A stretch of 64,000 nt of DNA. Origin: GCA-2731375 sp002731375 (GTDB lineage: Bacteria; Pseudomonadota; Alphaproteobacteria; GCA-2731375). This document shows positions 52,782 through 61,991 of the stretch, piece after piece (positions within the stretch are counted from its first letter, which is position 1; each line of letters opens with the position of its first letter). Position numbers and translations under genes: made by a program. The stretch spans positions 24,479 through 88,478 of the forward strand of contig JASMDX010000075.1 in the NCBI GenBank assembly GCA_030752605.1. Direction: 5' to 3'. The notes under the pieces were generated by a model, which did no database searches, was not told where the DNA came from, and saw only the letters and a list, made by a program, of their open reading frames with translations.

Positions 52782-52958
52782 TGTGCATCACGTCTTGGCA
52801 AACCCAGTGGCGGGGAAATCGCGGCGGCGGCATTGGATGCGGGTCTGCTGCTAAATGCGCCACGCCCCGATAGCTTGCGGTTCATGCCCGCCCTTAACGT
52901 CCGCCATGGGGAGATCGAACAAATGCTGGAAATCCTGCATGACGTAATGGCGAAATGA
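52782..52958 (+). pseudogene. C-terminal fragment of an acetylornithine-type aminotransferase
   Basis: An open stretch with no start codon reads GGEIAAAALDAGLLLNAPRP and then DSLRFMPALNVRHGEIEQML, ending with a stop at 52956-52958. This closely matches the end of ArgD-type acetylornithine/succinyldiaminopimelate aminotransferases. Only about 45-50 residues remain and the upstream amidase is complete in another frame, so the 5' part has been lost. It fills most of the gap between the amidase and the RND genes. Confidence 0.6.
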
Positions 52959-53022
52959 TCAATTGCAGGCCCGCCGAATTGGGCCGAAAATGGCGGCGCC
53001 CGAAATTTATTGAGACGCAGAC

Positions 53023-54111
53023 ATGTCCATGCGCCTGCAAATTCTGATTGTTACCTTGTTGGCCGCCATATTGGCGGTCGGCTGGTGGTCGTTCGACATT
53101 TGGGGCGGTGGCGGTGCGGTGGCGAAAAAGGCCAAACGGTCCGGCACTACATTGGTGCTGGTGGAAAAGGCTGTGCTGACCGACGACCATATTTCGCTAA
53201 CCCTGGTGGGCACGGGCAAGGCCATCCGCTCCGCCCAGCTATACCCTGCGGTAGCGGGCGAGGTGCGCCAGATCACCTTCAGGGCGGAGCAGCGCGTCAA
53301 GAAGGGCCAGGCACTAATCCGCCTGGATGACAAGCATCAACGCCTGAAGGTTCGTTTGATGGAGGTTGCCACCGCCGAGGCCCGGCGCCAGCTGCGACGC
53401 ATGCAAAAGCTAACGCCGTCGGGCTATGCCGCCCGAACCCGCCTGGATACGGCGCAGACACAGCTGGATCTGGCCCAATTGCGTTTGGAGCAGGCCAATG
53501 CCGAGTTGCATGACCGCACCATTCACGCGCCATTCGCCGGCGTGGTGGGTATGACCGATCTGAACCGGGGTGATCGGGTCACGGCGGACACCATGGCGGT
53601 GACCTTGGATGACCGCTCCGCCATCCTGGTGGAGTTTACCGTGCCGGAAGCTCACGCGGGACGAATTAGTGTGGGTGATACGATCACGGTCAGGCCCTGG
53701 TCGACGCCCGAAACAGCGATCGAGGGCAAGATTGCGGCCCTGGGCAGCCGTATCGACCGGACCACGCGTTCGCTACGGGTGCAGGCCAGAATAGAAAATC
53801 CCAATGACCGTCTCCGTCCTGGCGGCTCGTTCCAGGTACTGCTGGCCTTTAAGGGCGGGGCCTATCCCATTGTCCGCGAGGTCGCCGTGTTGTGGAGCCG
53901 GGATGGCGCCTATCTATGGCGGATCGCGGGTGGCAGGGCGGAAAAGGTCCATGTCCGCCTGGTCCGGCGCGACAAGGGGCGGGTGCTGGTCGATGGACCC
54001 TTACGGCCAGGCGATCTGATTGTCGTGGAAGGCGTCCAGGGCCTGCGTCTGGGGCAAAAGGTGAAGACCGCGCCATTCAGGGCTGGCGCGGCCAAGGCCG
54101 GAACGTCGTAA
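53023..54111 (+). CDS. RND efflux periplasmic adaptor (MFP family)
   Basis: 362-residue membrane-fusion protein. A single N-terminal membrane segment (LQILIVTLLAAILAVGWW) anchors it. The lipoyl-like and hairpin parts follow (LYPAVAGEVRQITFRAEQRVKKGQALIRLD, then a Q/L-rich coiled coil), then the second lipoyl half (TIHAPFAGVVGMTDLNRGDRVTADT) and a beta-barrel domain. Its stop overlaps the ATG of the RND pump gene by one base (TAATG). No outer-membrane channel gene is nearby, so a shared TolC-like protein would be needed. Confidence 0.87.
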   Translation: MSMRLQILIVTLLAAILAVGWWSFDIWGGGGAVAKKAKRSGTTLVLVEKAVLTDDHISLTLVGTGKAIRSAQLYPAVAGEVRQITFRAEQRVKKGQALIRLDDKHQRLKVRLMEVATAEARRQLRRMQKLTPSGYAARTRLDTAQTQLDLAQLRLEQANAELHDRTIHAPFAGVVGMTDLNRGDRVTADTMAVTLDDRSAILVEFTVPEAHAGRISVGDTITVRPWSTPETAIEGKIAALGSRIDRTTRSLRVQARIENPNDRLRPGGSFQVLLAFKGGAYPIVREVAVLWSRDGAYLWRIAGGRAEKVHVRLVRRDKGRVLVDGPLRPGDLIVVEGVQGLRLGQKVKTAPFRAGAAKAGTS

Positions 54112-57100
54112 TGATTGGGCTCGGCGATTTGCCTTCCCTGGCCGTGCGCCGGCCAACGCTGATTGTCGTCGTGAACCTATTGATCATCGTCGCTGGCCTC
54201 GGTGCCCTGTTGGGGGTGGAGGTGCGCGAGCTGCCGGATGTTGACCGCCCCTGGGTTAGCGTCCGCGCCTTTTTCGAAGGCGCCTCGCCTGAAACCATGG
54301 ATGCGGAGGTGACCTCAGTTATTGAAAGCGCAGTGGCGCGGGTTGCCGGGGTCAAAATTATCGCCTCGGCCTCGGAAGAGGACAATGCGCGTATTTTTGC
54401 GCAGTTTGGCGCCAATGTTGATATTGACGTCGCTGCCAACGATGTGCGCGAGGCCGTTGCCGGGGTCGAACGGCGCCTACCCGAGGGCGTGGAAGATATA
54501 GTCGTGGTCAAGGCGGACAGTAACGCCCGTCCCATCATCCGTCTGGCCCTCACGTCGGAGCATCTTTCGCAAGAGGCATTGACCGAGCTGGCCGAGGATG
54601 ACGTCAAGCCGGAACTGGCGGCGATTGACGGCGTTGCTATCGTCAATCTGTTCGGTGATCGCAAACGGGTGTTGCGCGTGGTGGTCGATCCCATGCGCCT
54701 GGCCAGTTATCACCTGTCCATCAGCGATGTCGCAAAGGTATTGGAAAGCACGGACATGGATGTGCCGGCGGGCAGCTTCAAATCGGACGACCAGATGTTG
54801 CTGGTCCGCGCCGATGCCTCCCTGTGGCGGCCGGGAGATGTGGAGCGCCTGGCCATTAACGACCACGTTCGCCTGGGCGATGTCGCCCGCGCCATTTACG
54901 GCCCGGCGGAGGCGTTGAGCCATACCTTATTGAACGGCCGCAAGGTTATAGGCATGGCCCTGATCCGCAAGGCCAAGTCCAACACTATCGCCATTTCCAA
55001 TGGAGTTGACCGCGCCGTCACGCGTCTGAATAAACGCCTGAAGGGCGCCGAGGTTATTAAGATCTCGGACGATGCCCGCTTTATCCGCGGCTCGATCCGC
55101 GAAGTGGTCTACAGCTTGGGCATCGCCACCCTGGTGGTGATTGCGGTGATATATACCTTCATGACCGCCGTGCGCCCCACCTTGATTCCCGCCGTGGCCA
55201 TCCCCATCGCTTTGGCCGGAACCATCGCGGTGATCTGGCTGTTGGGTTTTTCCATCAATATTCTGACCTTGTTGGCCTTGGTGCTGGCGACGGGCATGAT
55301 CGTCGATGACGCCATTGTGGTAGTGGAGAATATTCAGCGCCAACGCAGTCTGGGCAAGGGGCCTCTGGCCGCCGCCGTGCTGGGCACGCGGCAAGTGTTT
55401 TTCGCGGTGCTGGCGACCACGGCGACCTTGATCTCGGTCTTTCTGCCCATCGCCTTTCTGCCCAGCGTGGCCGGCAAGCTGTTCAGCGAATTCGGTTTTG
55501 TCCTGGCCATCGCCGTGGCCATATCCTCCTTTGTCGCCCTGACCCTCTGCCCCATGCTGGCGGCGCGTCTGCCTGCCGATTGGGGTGCCGTGAAGTCTAG
55601 CGCGCCCGGCCCCTTGGCTCGTTTTGGCGGTGCCATGACGGCGGGCTATCAACGTCTGCTAGATTTCACTCTTGGTGCGCCGGTGCTGGTTCTGGGCTGT
55701 GCGGTATTTTTGGCGGCCGGTGCCGTGGCTCTTTATCCCACCATTGATCGGGAGCTGCTGCCGAAGGAAGACCGGGGCGCCATCGTCATCTATATGCAGG
55801 GTCCCGACGGCGTTGGCCTTGACTACATGGACCGCCAATCGGCCCAGGCCGAGGCCATATTGCAGCCGTTGCACGAGAATGGAGAGGTCAGCAATATCCT
55901 CGCCATCGTTGGACGTTGGGATCTTAACCGGGTTTTTCTGATGGCGCCGCTCACGCCCTGGTCCGAGCGGACACGCAGCCAGAACGATATCGCCAAGACG
56001 CTGCGTGGGCCGCTGAAGGCAATTCCAGGTGCCACGGCGCGAGTTAGCCAGCCCAACAGTTTGAACCTGCGCCGCTCCGGCGGGCGATTGGAATTCACCT
56101 TGACGGGGGGGAACTACAAGAATATCGCCGCCGCCGCCGACGCTTTTTTGGTGGCCATGCACGAACGCATCCCAAATCTGGAAGACCCGGAGATCGAATA
56201 CCAACAGACCCAGCCGCAGCTGTCGGTAAAGGTGGACCGAGCCCGAGCAGAGGATCTGGGTGTCGAGGTGGAGGGCATCGCCGATACCTTGAGGGCCATG
56301 GTCGATGGCCTGAAGGTGGCGGAACTTAACGTCAACGACCGCACCATTCCGGTGCGCATTGAATCCGCCGCCGGCGCCATCAATGATCCCTCTGATCTAA
56401 GCAATCTGTTCGTGCCCACGGCCAGCGGCGATCTGGTGCCACTCTCTGCCTTCATCTCGTTGGAAGAGGTCGGCGTGGCCGCCGAACTGGACCGGGCCGG
56501 GCAAAGTCGCGCCATCGAGATCGATGCGCCTCTGACACCTGGTTACACCTTGCCTGAGGCGATGGCGGATGTGGAGGCCCTGGCCGACGAAATCCTTCCC
56601 CCTGGCATCGGCCTGCGTTTCATCCGTGAGGCGGCGACCCTTCAGGATGCCAATAACGACGTGGCGATCACCTTTGCGGTGGCAATTCTGGTGGTGCTCT
56701 TGGTTCTGGCGGCGCAGTTCGAGAGTGTATTTTCCGCGGTGGTTATCGTGCTTACCGTGCCATTCGGGTTGGCGGCGGCGGTATTCGCCCTGACACTCAC
56801 GGATTCAAGCCTGAATATCTACAGCCAAATCGGCCTGGTCATGCTGGTCGGCCTGATGGCCAAGAACGGCATTCTGGTGGTCGAATTCGCCGATCAATTG
56901 CGCGACCGCGGCTTGTCCGTGCATGACGCCGTGCGCGAGGCGGCCCTGACGCGCTTGCGCCCGGTGGTGATGACCATGCTGTCCACGGTGCTGGGAGCCC
57001 TGCCGCTGATCTTGGGTAGTGGCCCCGGCATGGAAGCGCGGGCCGCCATTGGCTGGGTCGTCTTCGGTGGCCTGGGCATGGCCACGGTCTTCACGCTCAT

Positions 57101-57233
57101 CCTGATACCGGTAATCTACAGTCTGCTCGCGCCGTTCCGTGCCCCCCGCGCCCACGCTCACCGGCGCCTGCAGGAGGAGCTAAGCGAGGCCGAACAGGAA
57201 GCCGATCTAGCCTTCGGCAGGGTGGCGGAGTAG
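54111..57233 (+). CDS. RND efflux pump, inner-membrane transporter
   Basis: 1040-residue proton-driven exporter of the AcrB/HAE-like family with the usual duplicated layout of large periplasmic loops and 12 membrane segments. LPDVDRPWVSVRAFFEGASPETMDAEVTS is the N-terminal porter start, VLATGMIVDDAIVVVENIQRQR holds the paired Asp residues of the fourth membrane segment, and GLMAKNGILVVEFADQLRDRG is the matching C-terminal helix. The start is in TAATG with the adaptor stop. Likely exports lipophilic or toxic compounds; substrates unknown. Confidence 0.88.
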   Translation: MIGLGDLPSLAVRRPTLIVVVNLLIIVAGLGALLGVEVRELPDVDRPWVSVRAFFEGASPETMDAEVTSVIESAVARVAGVKIIASASEEDNARIFAQFGANVDIDVAANDVREAVAGVERRLPEGVEDIVVVKADSNARPIIRLALTSEHLSQEALTELAEDDVKPELAAIDGVAIVNLFGDRKRVLRVVVDPMRLASYHLSISDVAKVLESTDMDVPAGSFKSDDQMLLVRADASLWRPGDVERLAINDHVRLGDVARAIYGPAEALSHTLLNGRKVIGMALIRKAKSNTIAISNGVDRAVTRLNKRLKGAEVIKISDDARFIRGSIREVVYSLGIATLVVIAVIYTFMTAVRPTLIPAVAIPIALAGTIAVIWLLGFSINILTLLALVLATGMIVDDAIVVVENIQRQRSLGKGPLAAAVLGTRQVFFAVLATTATLISVFLPIAFLPSVAGKLFSEFGFVLAIAVAISSFVALTLCPMLAARLPADWGAVKSSAPGPLARFGGAMTAGYQRLLDFTLGAPVLVLGCAVFLAAGAVALYPTIDRELLPKEDRGAIVIYMQGPDGVGLDYMDRQSAQAEAILQPLHENGEVSNILAIVGRWDLNRVFLMAPLTPWSERTRSQNDIAKTLRGPLKAIPGATARVSQPNSLNLRRSGGRLEFTLTGGNYKNIAAAADAFLVAMHERIPNLEDPEIEYQQTQPQLSVKVDRARAEDLGVEVEGIADTLRAMVDGLKVAELNVNDRTIPVRIESAAGAINDPSDLSNLFVPTASGDLVPLSAFISLEEVGVAAELDRAGQSRAIEIDAPLTPGYTLPEAMADVEALADEILPPGIGLRFIREAATLQDANNDVAITFAVAILVVLLVLAAQFESVFSAVVIVLTVPFGLAAAVFALTLTDSSLNIYSQIGLVMLVGLMAKNGILVVEFADQLRDRGLSVHDAVREAALTRLRPVVMTMLSTVLGALPLILGSGPGMEARAAIGWVVFGGLGMATVFTLILIPVIYSLLAPFRAPRAHAHRRLQEELSEAEQEADLAFGRVAE

Positions 57234-57302
57234 CGGTTCATGCTCAAAGGCAGGAATTTTTCCAATGGCATGGACGGATACCACTTGGGCGTCGTTCATG
57301 TC

Positions 57303-57590
57303 CTATACCAATTCGATCCGCACCTCTCGGCCTAGCACGCGTGCGGCTTTGATGACCGTATCAAGCTGAATACGGTCGTTGTCCGGGTCCAGGATGCGGT
57401 CCAGTTGGCTGCGGCTTGTCTGCATTTCCTTTGCCATCTGGTTCTTGCCCATTTGCCTAGTCGCCATGGCCTCTTGCAGCTGCCAGGCGAGGACGCGTTT
57501 TATCGCCGTGGCCGTTGTCTCTTCATAGATTCCTTCATCCTTAAGGAAATCCCCAAATGAAGAGTCAATGCCGCCCGTTTTCTTGCTCAT
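57303..57590 (-). CDS. XRE-type antitoxin (HigA-like)
   Basis: 95-residue helix-turn-helix protein: MSKKTGGIDSSFGDFLKDEG, then LAWQLQEAMATRQMGKNQMAKEMQTSRSQLDRILDPDND, the DNA-binding core, and a short C-terminal tail. Its ATG overlaps the stop of the upstream HigB-like remnant by four bases (ATGA), the usual toxin-first HigBA arrangement. The antitoxin frame is intact while the toxin is broken, so it is an orphan, perhaps kept to silence related toxins or for regulation. Confidence 0.8.
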   Translation of the reverse strand: MSKKTGGIDSSFGDFLKDEGIYEETTATAIKRVLAWQLQEAMATRQMGKNQMAKEMQTSRSQLDRILDPDNDRIQLDTVIKAARVLGREVRIELV

Positions 57591-57920
57591 GATGCGATCT
57601 TCTTCAAACGTTTTGCGGCTAGGTCCAAATCCGGTTTTGGTGTCTTCTGGCTCTTCTTTACGAAACCATGCGGTCATCAACAACGGCAGAAATTACCCGA
57701 GAAATCCGACTGGCAGAAATATCGGAGCGGATTTCGAATAGCCTTTTTCTAGAGAACGACTAAGGGGCATACTGACAGGCCGCCCAAACTCGGCAGTGGC
57801 AATGTCCTGACCCACCACCCGCCTGTCCGCCATGTTCAAGTCCTTCAACCATGCCCGGACACGCTCTTTGCCGCTTGCTGTGGCATAAAAACTAGCGGGA
57901 AGTTTCTTCAGTTTCAGCAC
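57587..57920 (-). pseudogene. HigB-like (phage Gp49-type) toxin gene with several lesions
   Basis: Starts MLKLKKLPASFYATASGKERVRAWLKDLNMADRRVVGQDI (in part: LKKLPASFYATASGKERVR), as Gp49/HigB-like RNase toxins do, and the original frame breaks near 57741. In a second frame it continues FEIRSDISASRISRVI, and in a third it ends HGFVKKSQKTP then DLDLAAKRLKKIAS with a stop overlapping the antitoxin ATG. A second lesion, about 57666-57670, appears to be a small deletion between repeated ATGGT. All pieces in order match one toxin, so it is a decayed gene. Confidence 0.75.
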
Positions 57921-57970
57921 TATTACCTAAAATTATATATGTACCATGTGAGGTACAATTCTTCAGTAAT

Positions 57971-59116
57971 TCATCCCTTGAAAATAAAACTCTCGTTCAG
58001 GCTAGCCAGATCTGCGACGCCGATTTGGCCCATGACCAGGTCGAGCTCCCGGCGCAGGATTTCGATGGCCTTGGTGGCGCCCGCCGTGCCGCCCGCCGTG
58101 ACGCCATAAAGCGTCGCACGGCCAACGAAGACGAAATCGGCGCCCAGGCACAACGCCGTGGCAATATCTGAACCACGCCGGATACCGCTGTCTAGCATGA
58201 TGGTCATGCGGTTACCCACGGCGGCGGCGATGGCTGGCAGCACCTCGATGGATGCCGGCGCGCGGTCTAGTTGCCGCGCACCATGATTGGAAACCACGAT
58301 GCCATCGCAGCCGAGTTCCGCGGCCTTGATGGCATCATCGGGATGCATGATGCCCTTGAGGATGAATTTGCGCGGCCAGATTTCCCTAAACCGCGCCACG
58401 TCGTCCCAAGTCAGGGGTGGCGTTGTCATGGAGGCCATGAAATCGGCGACTTCGTCCGCATCTGCGCCCTCGCCCGCGTAAGGCAGCCAATTGGGAAACA
58501 TCGGCAGGCCGCCCTTCAAATATTCATATAGCCAGCCGGGATAGCTGAGTGCGTCAAGCTTGGTCGCCAGGCTTAGCCGCAAGGGCCGGCCAAAGCGGTT
58601 GCGCGCATTGCGTTCCCGGTTCGAATGCACCGGTACATCAACGGTTAGCACCAGGGCGCCTAGCCCTGCCGCATCGGCCCGGCGGATCATGTCCTCGGAT
58701 ACTGATTTATCCCGCGCGGCATACAGCTGATACCAGCCATGCTCCGGCGCCAGTTTGCCCAGATCCTCAATCGATGCAGTGGAAGAACCGGACATCACGA
58801 AAGGTATATTGGCGTCGCGAGCCGCCTGGGCCAGCATCATATCGCCGCCAACGCGAAACATGCCGGCCAGACCCGTGGGCGAAATGCCATAGGGCAGATC
58901 GTATTTGCGTCCGAACAATTCCTTTGTCAGATCCCGCTTGTCCACATTGACGAGATAGCGGGGTATCAGGGGTAGGTCACGAAAGGCTTGCTGATTGCGG
59001 TCCAGACCGATCTCGTCATCGGCGCCACCCTCGATAAAATCATAACAGATTTTGGGAAGGCGCCGTTTGGCGAGAAGGCGTAGGTCTTCGAAATTTATGG
59101 CGTCATCTATATCCAT
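57971..59116 (-). CDS. FMN-dependent alpha-hydroxy acid oxidase/dehydrogenase
   Basis: 381-residue (S)-2-hydroxy-acid oxidising enzyme of the lactate dehydrogenase/glycolate oxidase fold. Features: RLPKICYDFIEGGADDEIGLDRN, YGISPTGLAGM, ILKGIMHPDDAIKAAELGCDGIVVSNHGARQLD with the catalytic His-Arg region, and LDSGIRRGSDIATALCLGADFVFVGR. The ATG at 59116 is chosen by the family N-terminus with GTGGAG about ten bases upstream. It is divergent from an NHL-propeller gene. Oxidises lactate, glycolate or mandelate-like acids; specificity not determinable here. Confidence 0.88.
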   Translation of the reverse strand: MDIDDAINFEDLRLLAKRRLPKICYDFIEGGADDEIGLDRNQQAFRDLPLIPRYLVNVDKRDLTKELFGRKYDLPYGISPTGLAGMFRVGGDMMLAQAARDANIPFVMSGSSTASIEDLGKLAPEHGWYQLYAARDKSVSEDMIRRADAAGLGALVLTVDVPVHSNRERNARNRFGRPLRLSLATKLDALSYPGWLYEYLKGGLPMFPNWLPYAGEGADADEVADFMASMTTPPLTWDDVARFREIWPRKFILKGIMHPDDAIKAAELGCDGIVVSNHGARQLDRAPASIEVLPAIAAAVGNRMTIMLDSGIRRGSDIATALCLGADFVFVGRATLYGVTAGGTAGATKAIEILRRELDLVMGQIGVADLASLNESFIFKG

Positions 59117-59264
59117 GGCTGCTTCGCTCCACTCCACCCAAGTTTAATTTGTTATCGCATTTTGGCCCGGACTGGCATCCACGCCAAGGGAATGTTTTCC
59201 TGACCGCCTTCACATGTCCGCCCGATTGATGGACAATACGGGATCATTTGGGAGAGGAATTGGC

Positions 59265-60227
59265 ATGTCGTTAACTCTGGGCGAAGGCGATCATAAGTAC
59301 CGTGTGCGGGAGGATTGGGCTAAGTTGCCCGAGGGTTGGGACTTTCGCGATGTCGCCGGCATCGGCATCGACAGCAAGGATCAGGTCTATGTCTTCAACC
59401 GTGGCCGCCAGCCCATGTTGGTCTTTGATCGGGAGGGTAATTTCCTGCGTTCCTGGGGCAGCGGTATTTTTCACCGCGCCCATGGCCTGCATATCGGCCC
59501 CGACGATGCCCTCTATTGCACCGACGACGGCGATCACACTGTGCGAAAATGCACGCCTGAGGGCAAGGTGTTGATGGAAATCGGCGTGCCGGGTGAGCCA
59601 GCGCCCTATGTCAGTGGCGAGCCGTTTCACCGTTGCACCCACACCGCGTTGTCGCCGGACAATCACATCTTTGTCTCCGACGGCTATGGCAATGCCAGGG
59701 TTCACAAGTATTCGCCGGACGGCAAACTGGTAATGTCCTGGGGCGAGCCGGGCAGCGATCCCGGCCAGTTCAATATTGTCCATAATATTGTCGCCGACGA
59801 TGACGGCTGGATCTATGTGGCGGACCGGGAAAATCACCGCGTCCAGGTCTTCGATACCAATGGCAAATACGAAACCCAGTGGAACAATCTGCACCGTCCT
59901 TGCGGCCTGTTCATGCCGAGAGGTAATTGCCCCAACTGCGTCATCGGTGAACTGGGGCCCGGCATGCCGGTAAACCGCCATATGCCAAACCTGGGTCCGC
60001 GTCTGACTATTGTTTCCAGTAAAGGCGAACGCGTCGCCCGCCTAGGTGGGGAAAACGGCTTTGTGTTGGAACCGGGCCATTTCATGGCACCGCACGGTTT
60101 AGCTATGGATTCGCGCGGCGATATTTATGTGGGTGAGGTTAGCTATACCAACTGGCCGGCCTCGTTCGGCGAGCGACCCATGCCCGCATATCTCAGCACC
60201 CTGAAGAAGCTGGAGAAGATTTCCTAG
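59265..60227 (+). CDS. NHL-repeat beta-propeller protein
   Basis: 320-residue six-bladed propeller. Repeats such as GIGIDSKDQVYVFNRGRQPMLVFDREG, GLHIGPDDALYCTDDGDHTVRK and IYVADRENHRVQVFDTNGKY recur about every 45 residues. It resembles peptidyl-alpha-hydroxyglycine alpha-amidating-lyase-like proteins, but no signal peptide is seen. GGGAGAGG lies seven bases before the ATG at 59265; a longer start at 59214 lacks one. Its stop overlaps that of the convergent deacetylase within CTAG. Function may be lactonase-like or binding. Confidence 0.8.
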   Translation: MSLTLGEGDHKYRVREDWAKLPEGWDFRDVAGIGIDSKDQVYVFNRGRQPMLVFDREGNFLRSWGSGIFHRAHGLHIGPDDALYCTDDGDHTVRKCTPEGKVLMEIGVPGEPAPYVSGEPFHRCTHTALSPDNHIFVSDGYGNARVHKYSPDGKLVMSWGEPGSDPGQFNIVHNIVADDDGWIYVADRENHRVQVFDTNGKYETQWNNLHRPCGLFMPRGNCPNCVIGELGPGMPVNRHMPNLGPRLTIVSSKGERVARLGGENGFVLEPGHFMAPHGLAMDSRGDIYVGEVSYTNWPASFGERPMPAYLSTLKKLEKIS

Positions 60228-61051
60228 CCCTTGAACGGTGCCCGTTCGTCATAAAGGCAGGCGGCGTCTTCCATGCTCATGAATTCGGCGCCTAGATCGC
60301 GCAGCTTGTCGATGAAACACTCGAGCATCAACATGCGGTGGCCGCGCCCAATAACATAGGGGTGGCAGGTATAGGTGATGATGCCCCAGTCGCCGCAGCG
60401 GGTCATGTAGATGAAGTCATTGACCCAGTTTTCCATGACGCTGTTGGCGTTGCGGTGACCATCCCTGGCCGCCGTCATCTCGAAATGCGGATGATCGTCC
60501 TGTGACCAACTGATAGGCATTTCGATCAATGGTGTTTCTGGGCCGAAGACCATGGGCTTCTGTAGATCGATTTCGTCACCCTGGCGAATGCGATAGGGGG
60601 AATAGTCGTGGCCCATCATGGAGCTTTCATAATGGAAGCCATGCTTTAACAGCAGCTCCAGCGTGTGTGGGCTCAAATCCCAGGCCGGGGAACGGTAGCC
60701 CCATGCTTTTTGACCTGTCAGGTGCGCGATTGCCTCGTTGGCGCGGATCATCTCTTCTTCTTCCAGCTCCCGGTCCAGCAGGGCAGGCTGTACGTGGGTC
60801 CAGCCGTGATGGCCGATCTCGTGGCCGCCGGCCACAACCTCGGCACAGGCTTCGGGATAGGTTTCAATCGTGAAGCCGGGGACAAACCAGGTGGAGGAAA
60901 TTTCTTGGGCCGTCAACAAGGGCAAAATTCGGGAGGCTCCGACAATGCCGAATTCACCGCGCGAGATCGGCGTTGGTGTGGTCATGCCGCGGGCGATATG
61001 TCCCGACATCACATCAAAATCGAACGTTAAACAAACAATATGCTGGGCCAT
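60224..61051 (-). CDS. Polysaccharide deacetylase family protein
   Basis: 275-residue NodB-homology enzyme. LTFDFDVMSGH has the metal-binding Asp, HEIGHHGWTH carries the paired His ligands, and GYRSPAWDLSPHTL gives the conserved Arg-Ser-Pro. The ending TYTCHPYVIGRGHR has the catalytic-region His. There is no signal peptide, so it is likely cytosolic, similar to PuuE-type allantoinases or imidase-like relatives rather than a peptidoglycan enzyme. That would fit the amide-breakdown theme of the window. Confidence 0.82.
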   Translation of the reverse strand: MAQHIVCLTFDFDVMSGHIARGMTTPTPISRGEFGIVGASRILPLLTAQEISSTWFVPGFTIETYPEACAEVVAGGHEIGHHGWTHVQPALLDRELEEEEMIRANEAIAHLTGQKAWGYRSPAWDLSPHTLELLLKHGFHYESSMMGHDYSPYRIRQGDEIDLQKPMVFGPETPLIEMPISWSQDDHPHFEMTAARDGHRNANSVMENWVNDFIYMTRCGDWGIITYTCHPYVIGRGHRMLMLECFIDKLRDLGAEFMSMEDAACLYDERAPFKG

Positions 61052-61121
61052 AAAATGTTCTACCTAGGTATCGTCATTATGGTTGCGATTGTGCGGGCAG
61101 ACGGGCCTTGGCGCAATGGAG

Positions 61122-61925
61122 CTATTGCCGCGCCAGGAAGTCCAATAGCACCTGGTTGAATTCCTGGCAGCGTTCGATGTTCACCAAATGGCCCGCGCCT
61201 TGGATGACTGTTAGCTGGGCGCTTGGAATGCGGCGCTGCATATCCTCGCCGATACCGGGCGGGGTCAGGCGATCTTCCGCGCCATAGATCAATTGCACCG
61301 GTACCGAAATCGCACTGATATCCGCGGCCCGATCATAACGCATGCTGGCTTCCAGGGTTTTGATGTAACTATCCTGATGCAGCACCTCGACACTTTCGAC
61401 AAGGCGTTGAAAATGCTCCGGCGCGGCGTTGCTGCTAAGCAGGGTTCTCGCCAGGGGTTCGGCCATCTCGCGCAAGGTTTTGCCGGCCACAAGCGGACCC
61501 TTGCGCAGATTGATGAATTCCTCACGTTCTTTCGGCGGCAGGGTGGGGGTGGTGCCGGGGAAGGTATCGCACAGAACCAATGCAGCGACCCGGTCGGGAT
61601 AGCGGAAATACAAGTCCTGGCTGATCCGACCGCCCATGGACAGGCCGACCAGGGTGGCTGTGGCAATGTCCAGATGGTCCAGCAGACGGACCATATCGTC
61701 GGCGAAATAGGAGAAATCCAACCCGCCGTCATAGTCGTCCGATTGGCCGTAGCCACGGGCATCCCAGGCGATGGCGCGGTAATCAGCAGCGCAGGCGTCG
61801 AGTTGCTCCCGCCAGTTCGTGCGGTTGCCGCCGATGCCGTGCAGGAATACGACTGGCGGGCCAGACCCGGTCTCGTCATAGGCAATGCGTGGTTCTCCAG
61901 GCACGTGGGCTGTAGGGAATTCCAT
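61122..61925 (-). CDS. Alpha/beta hydrolase (3-oxoadipate enol-lactonase-like)
   Basis: 267-residue hydrolase. VVFLHGIGGNRTNWREQL gives the oxyanion hole, GLSMGGRISQDLYFRYP the Ser nucleophile, YGAEDRLTPP the Asp and GAGHLVNIERCQEFNQ the His. It resembles PcaD-like lactonases and C-C bond hydrolases. The ATG at 61925 has GGAGGCG about twelve bases upstream, rather far; an earlier in-frame start at 61997 would overlap the divergent reductase gene. It lies 70 bases before the deacetylase gene. Confidence 0.83.
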   Translation of the reverse strand: MEFPTAHVPGEPRIAYDETGSGPPVVFLHGIGGNRTNWREQLDACAADYRAIAWDARGYGQSDDYDGGLDFSYFADDMVRLLDHLDIATATLVGLSMGGRISQDLYFRYPDRVAALVLCDTFPGTTPTLPPKEREEFINLRKGPLVAGKTLREMAEPLARTLLSSNAAPEHFQRLVESVEVLHQDSYIKTLEASMRYDRAADISAISVPVQLIYGAEDRLTPPGIGEDMQRRIPSAQLTVIQGAGHLVNIERCQEFNQVLLDFLARQ

Positions 61926-61991
61926 TCGTTTACAATTCGCCTCCAAGCTGCGGTATGATCCAGATAACAATCTGCTGGGAGGATAAGAAAA

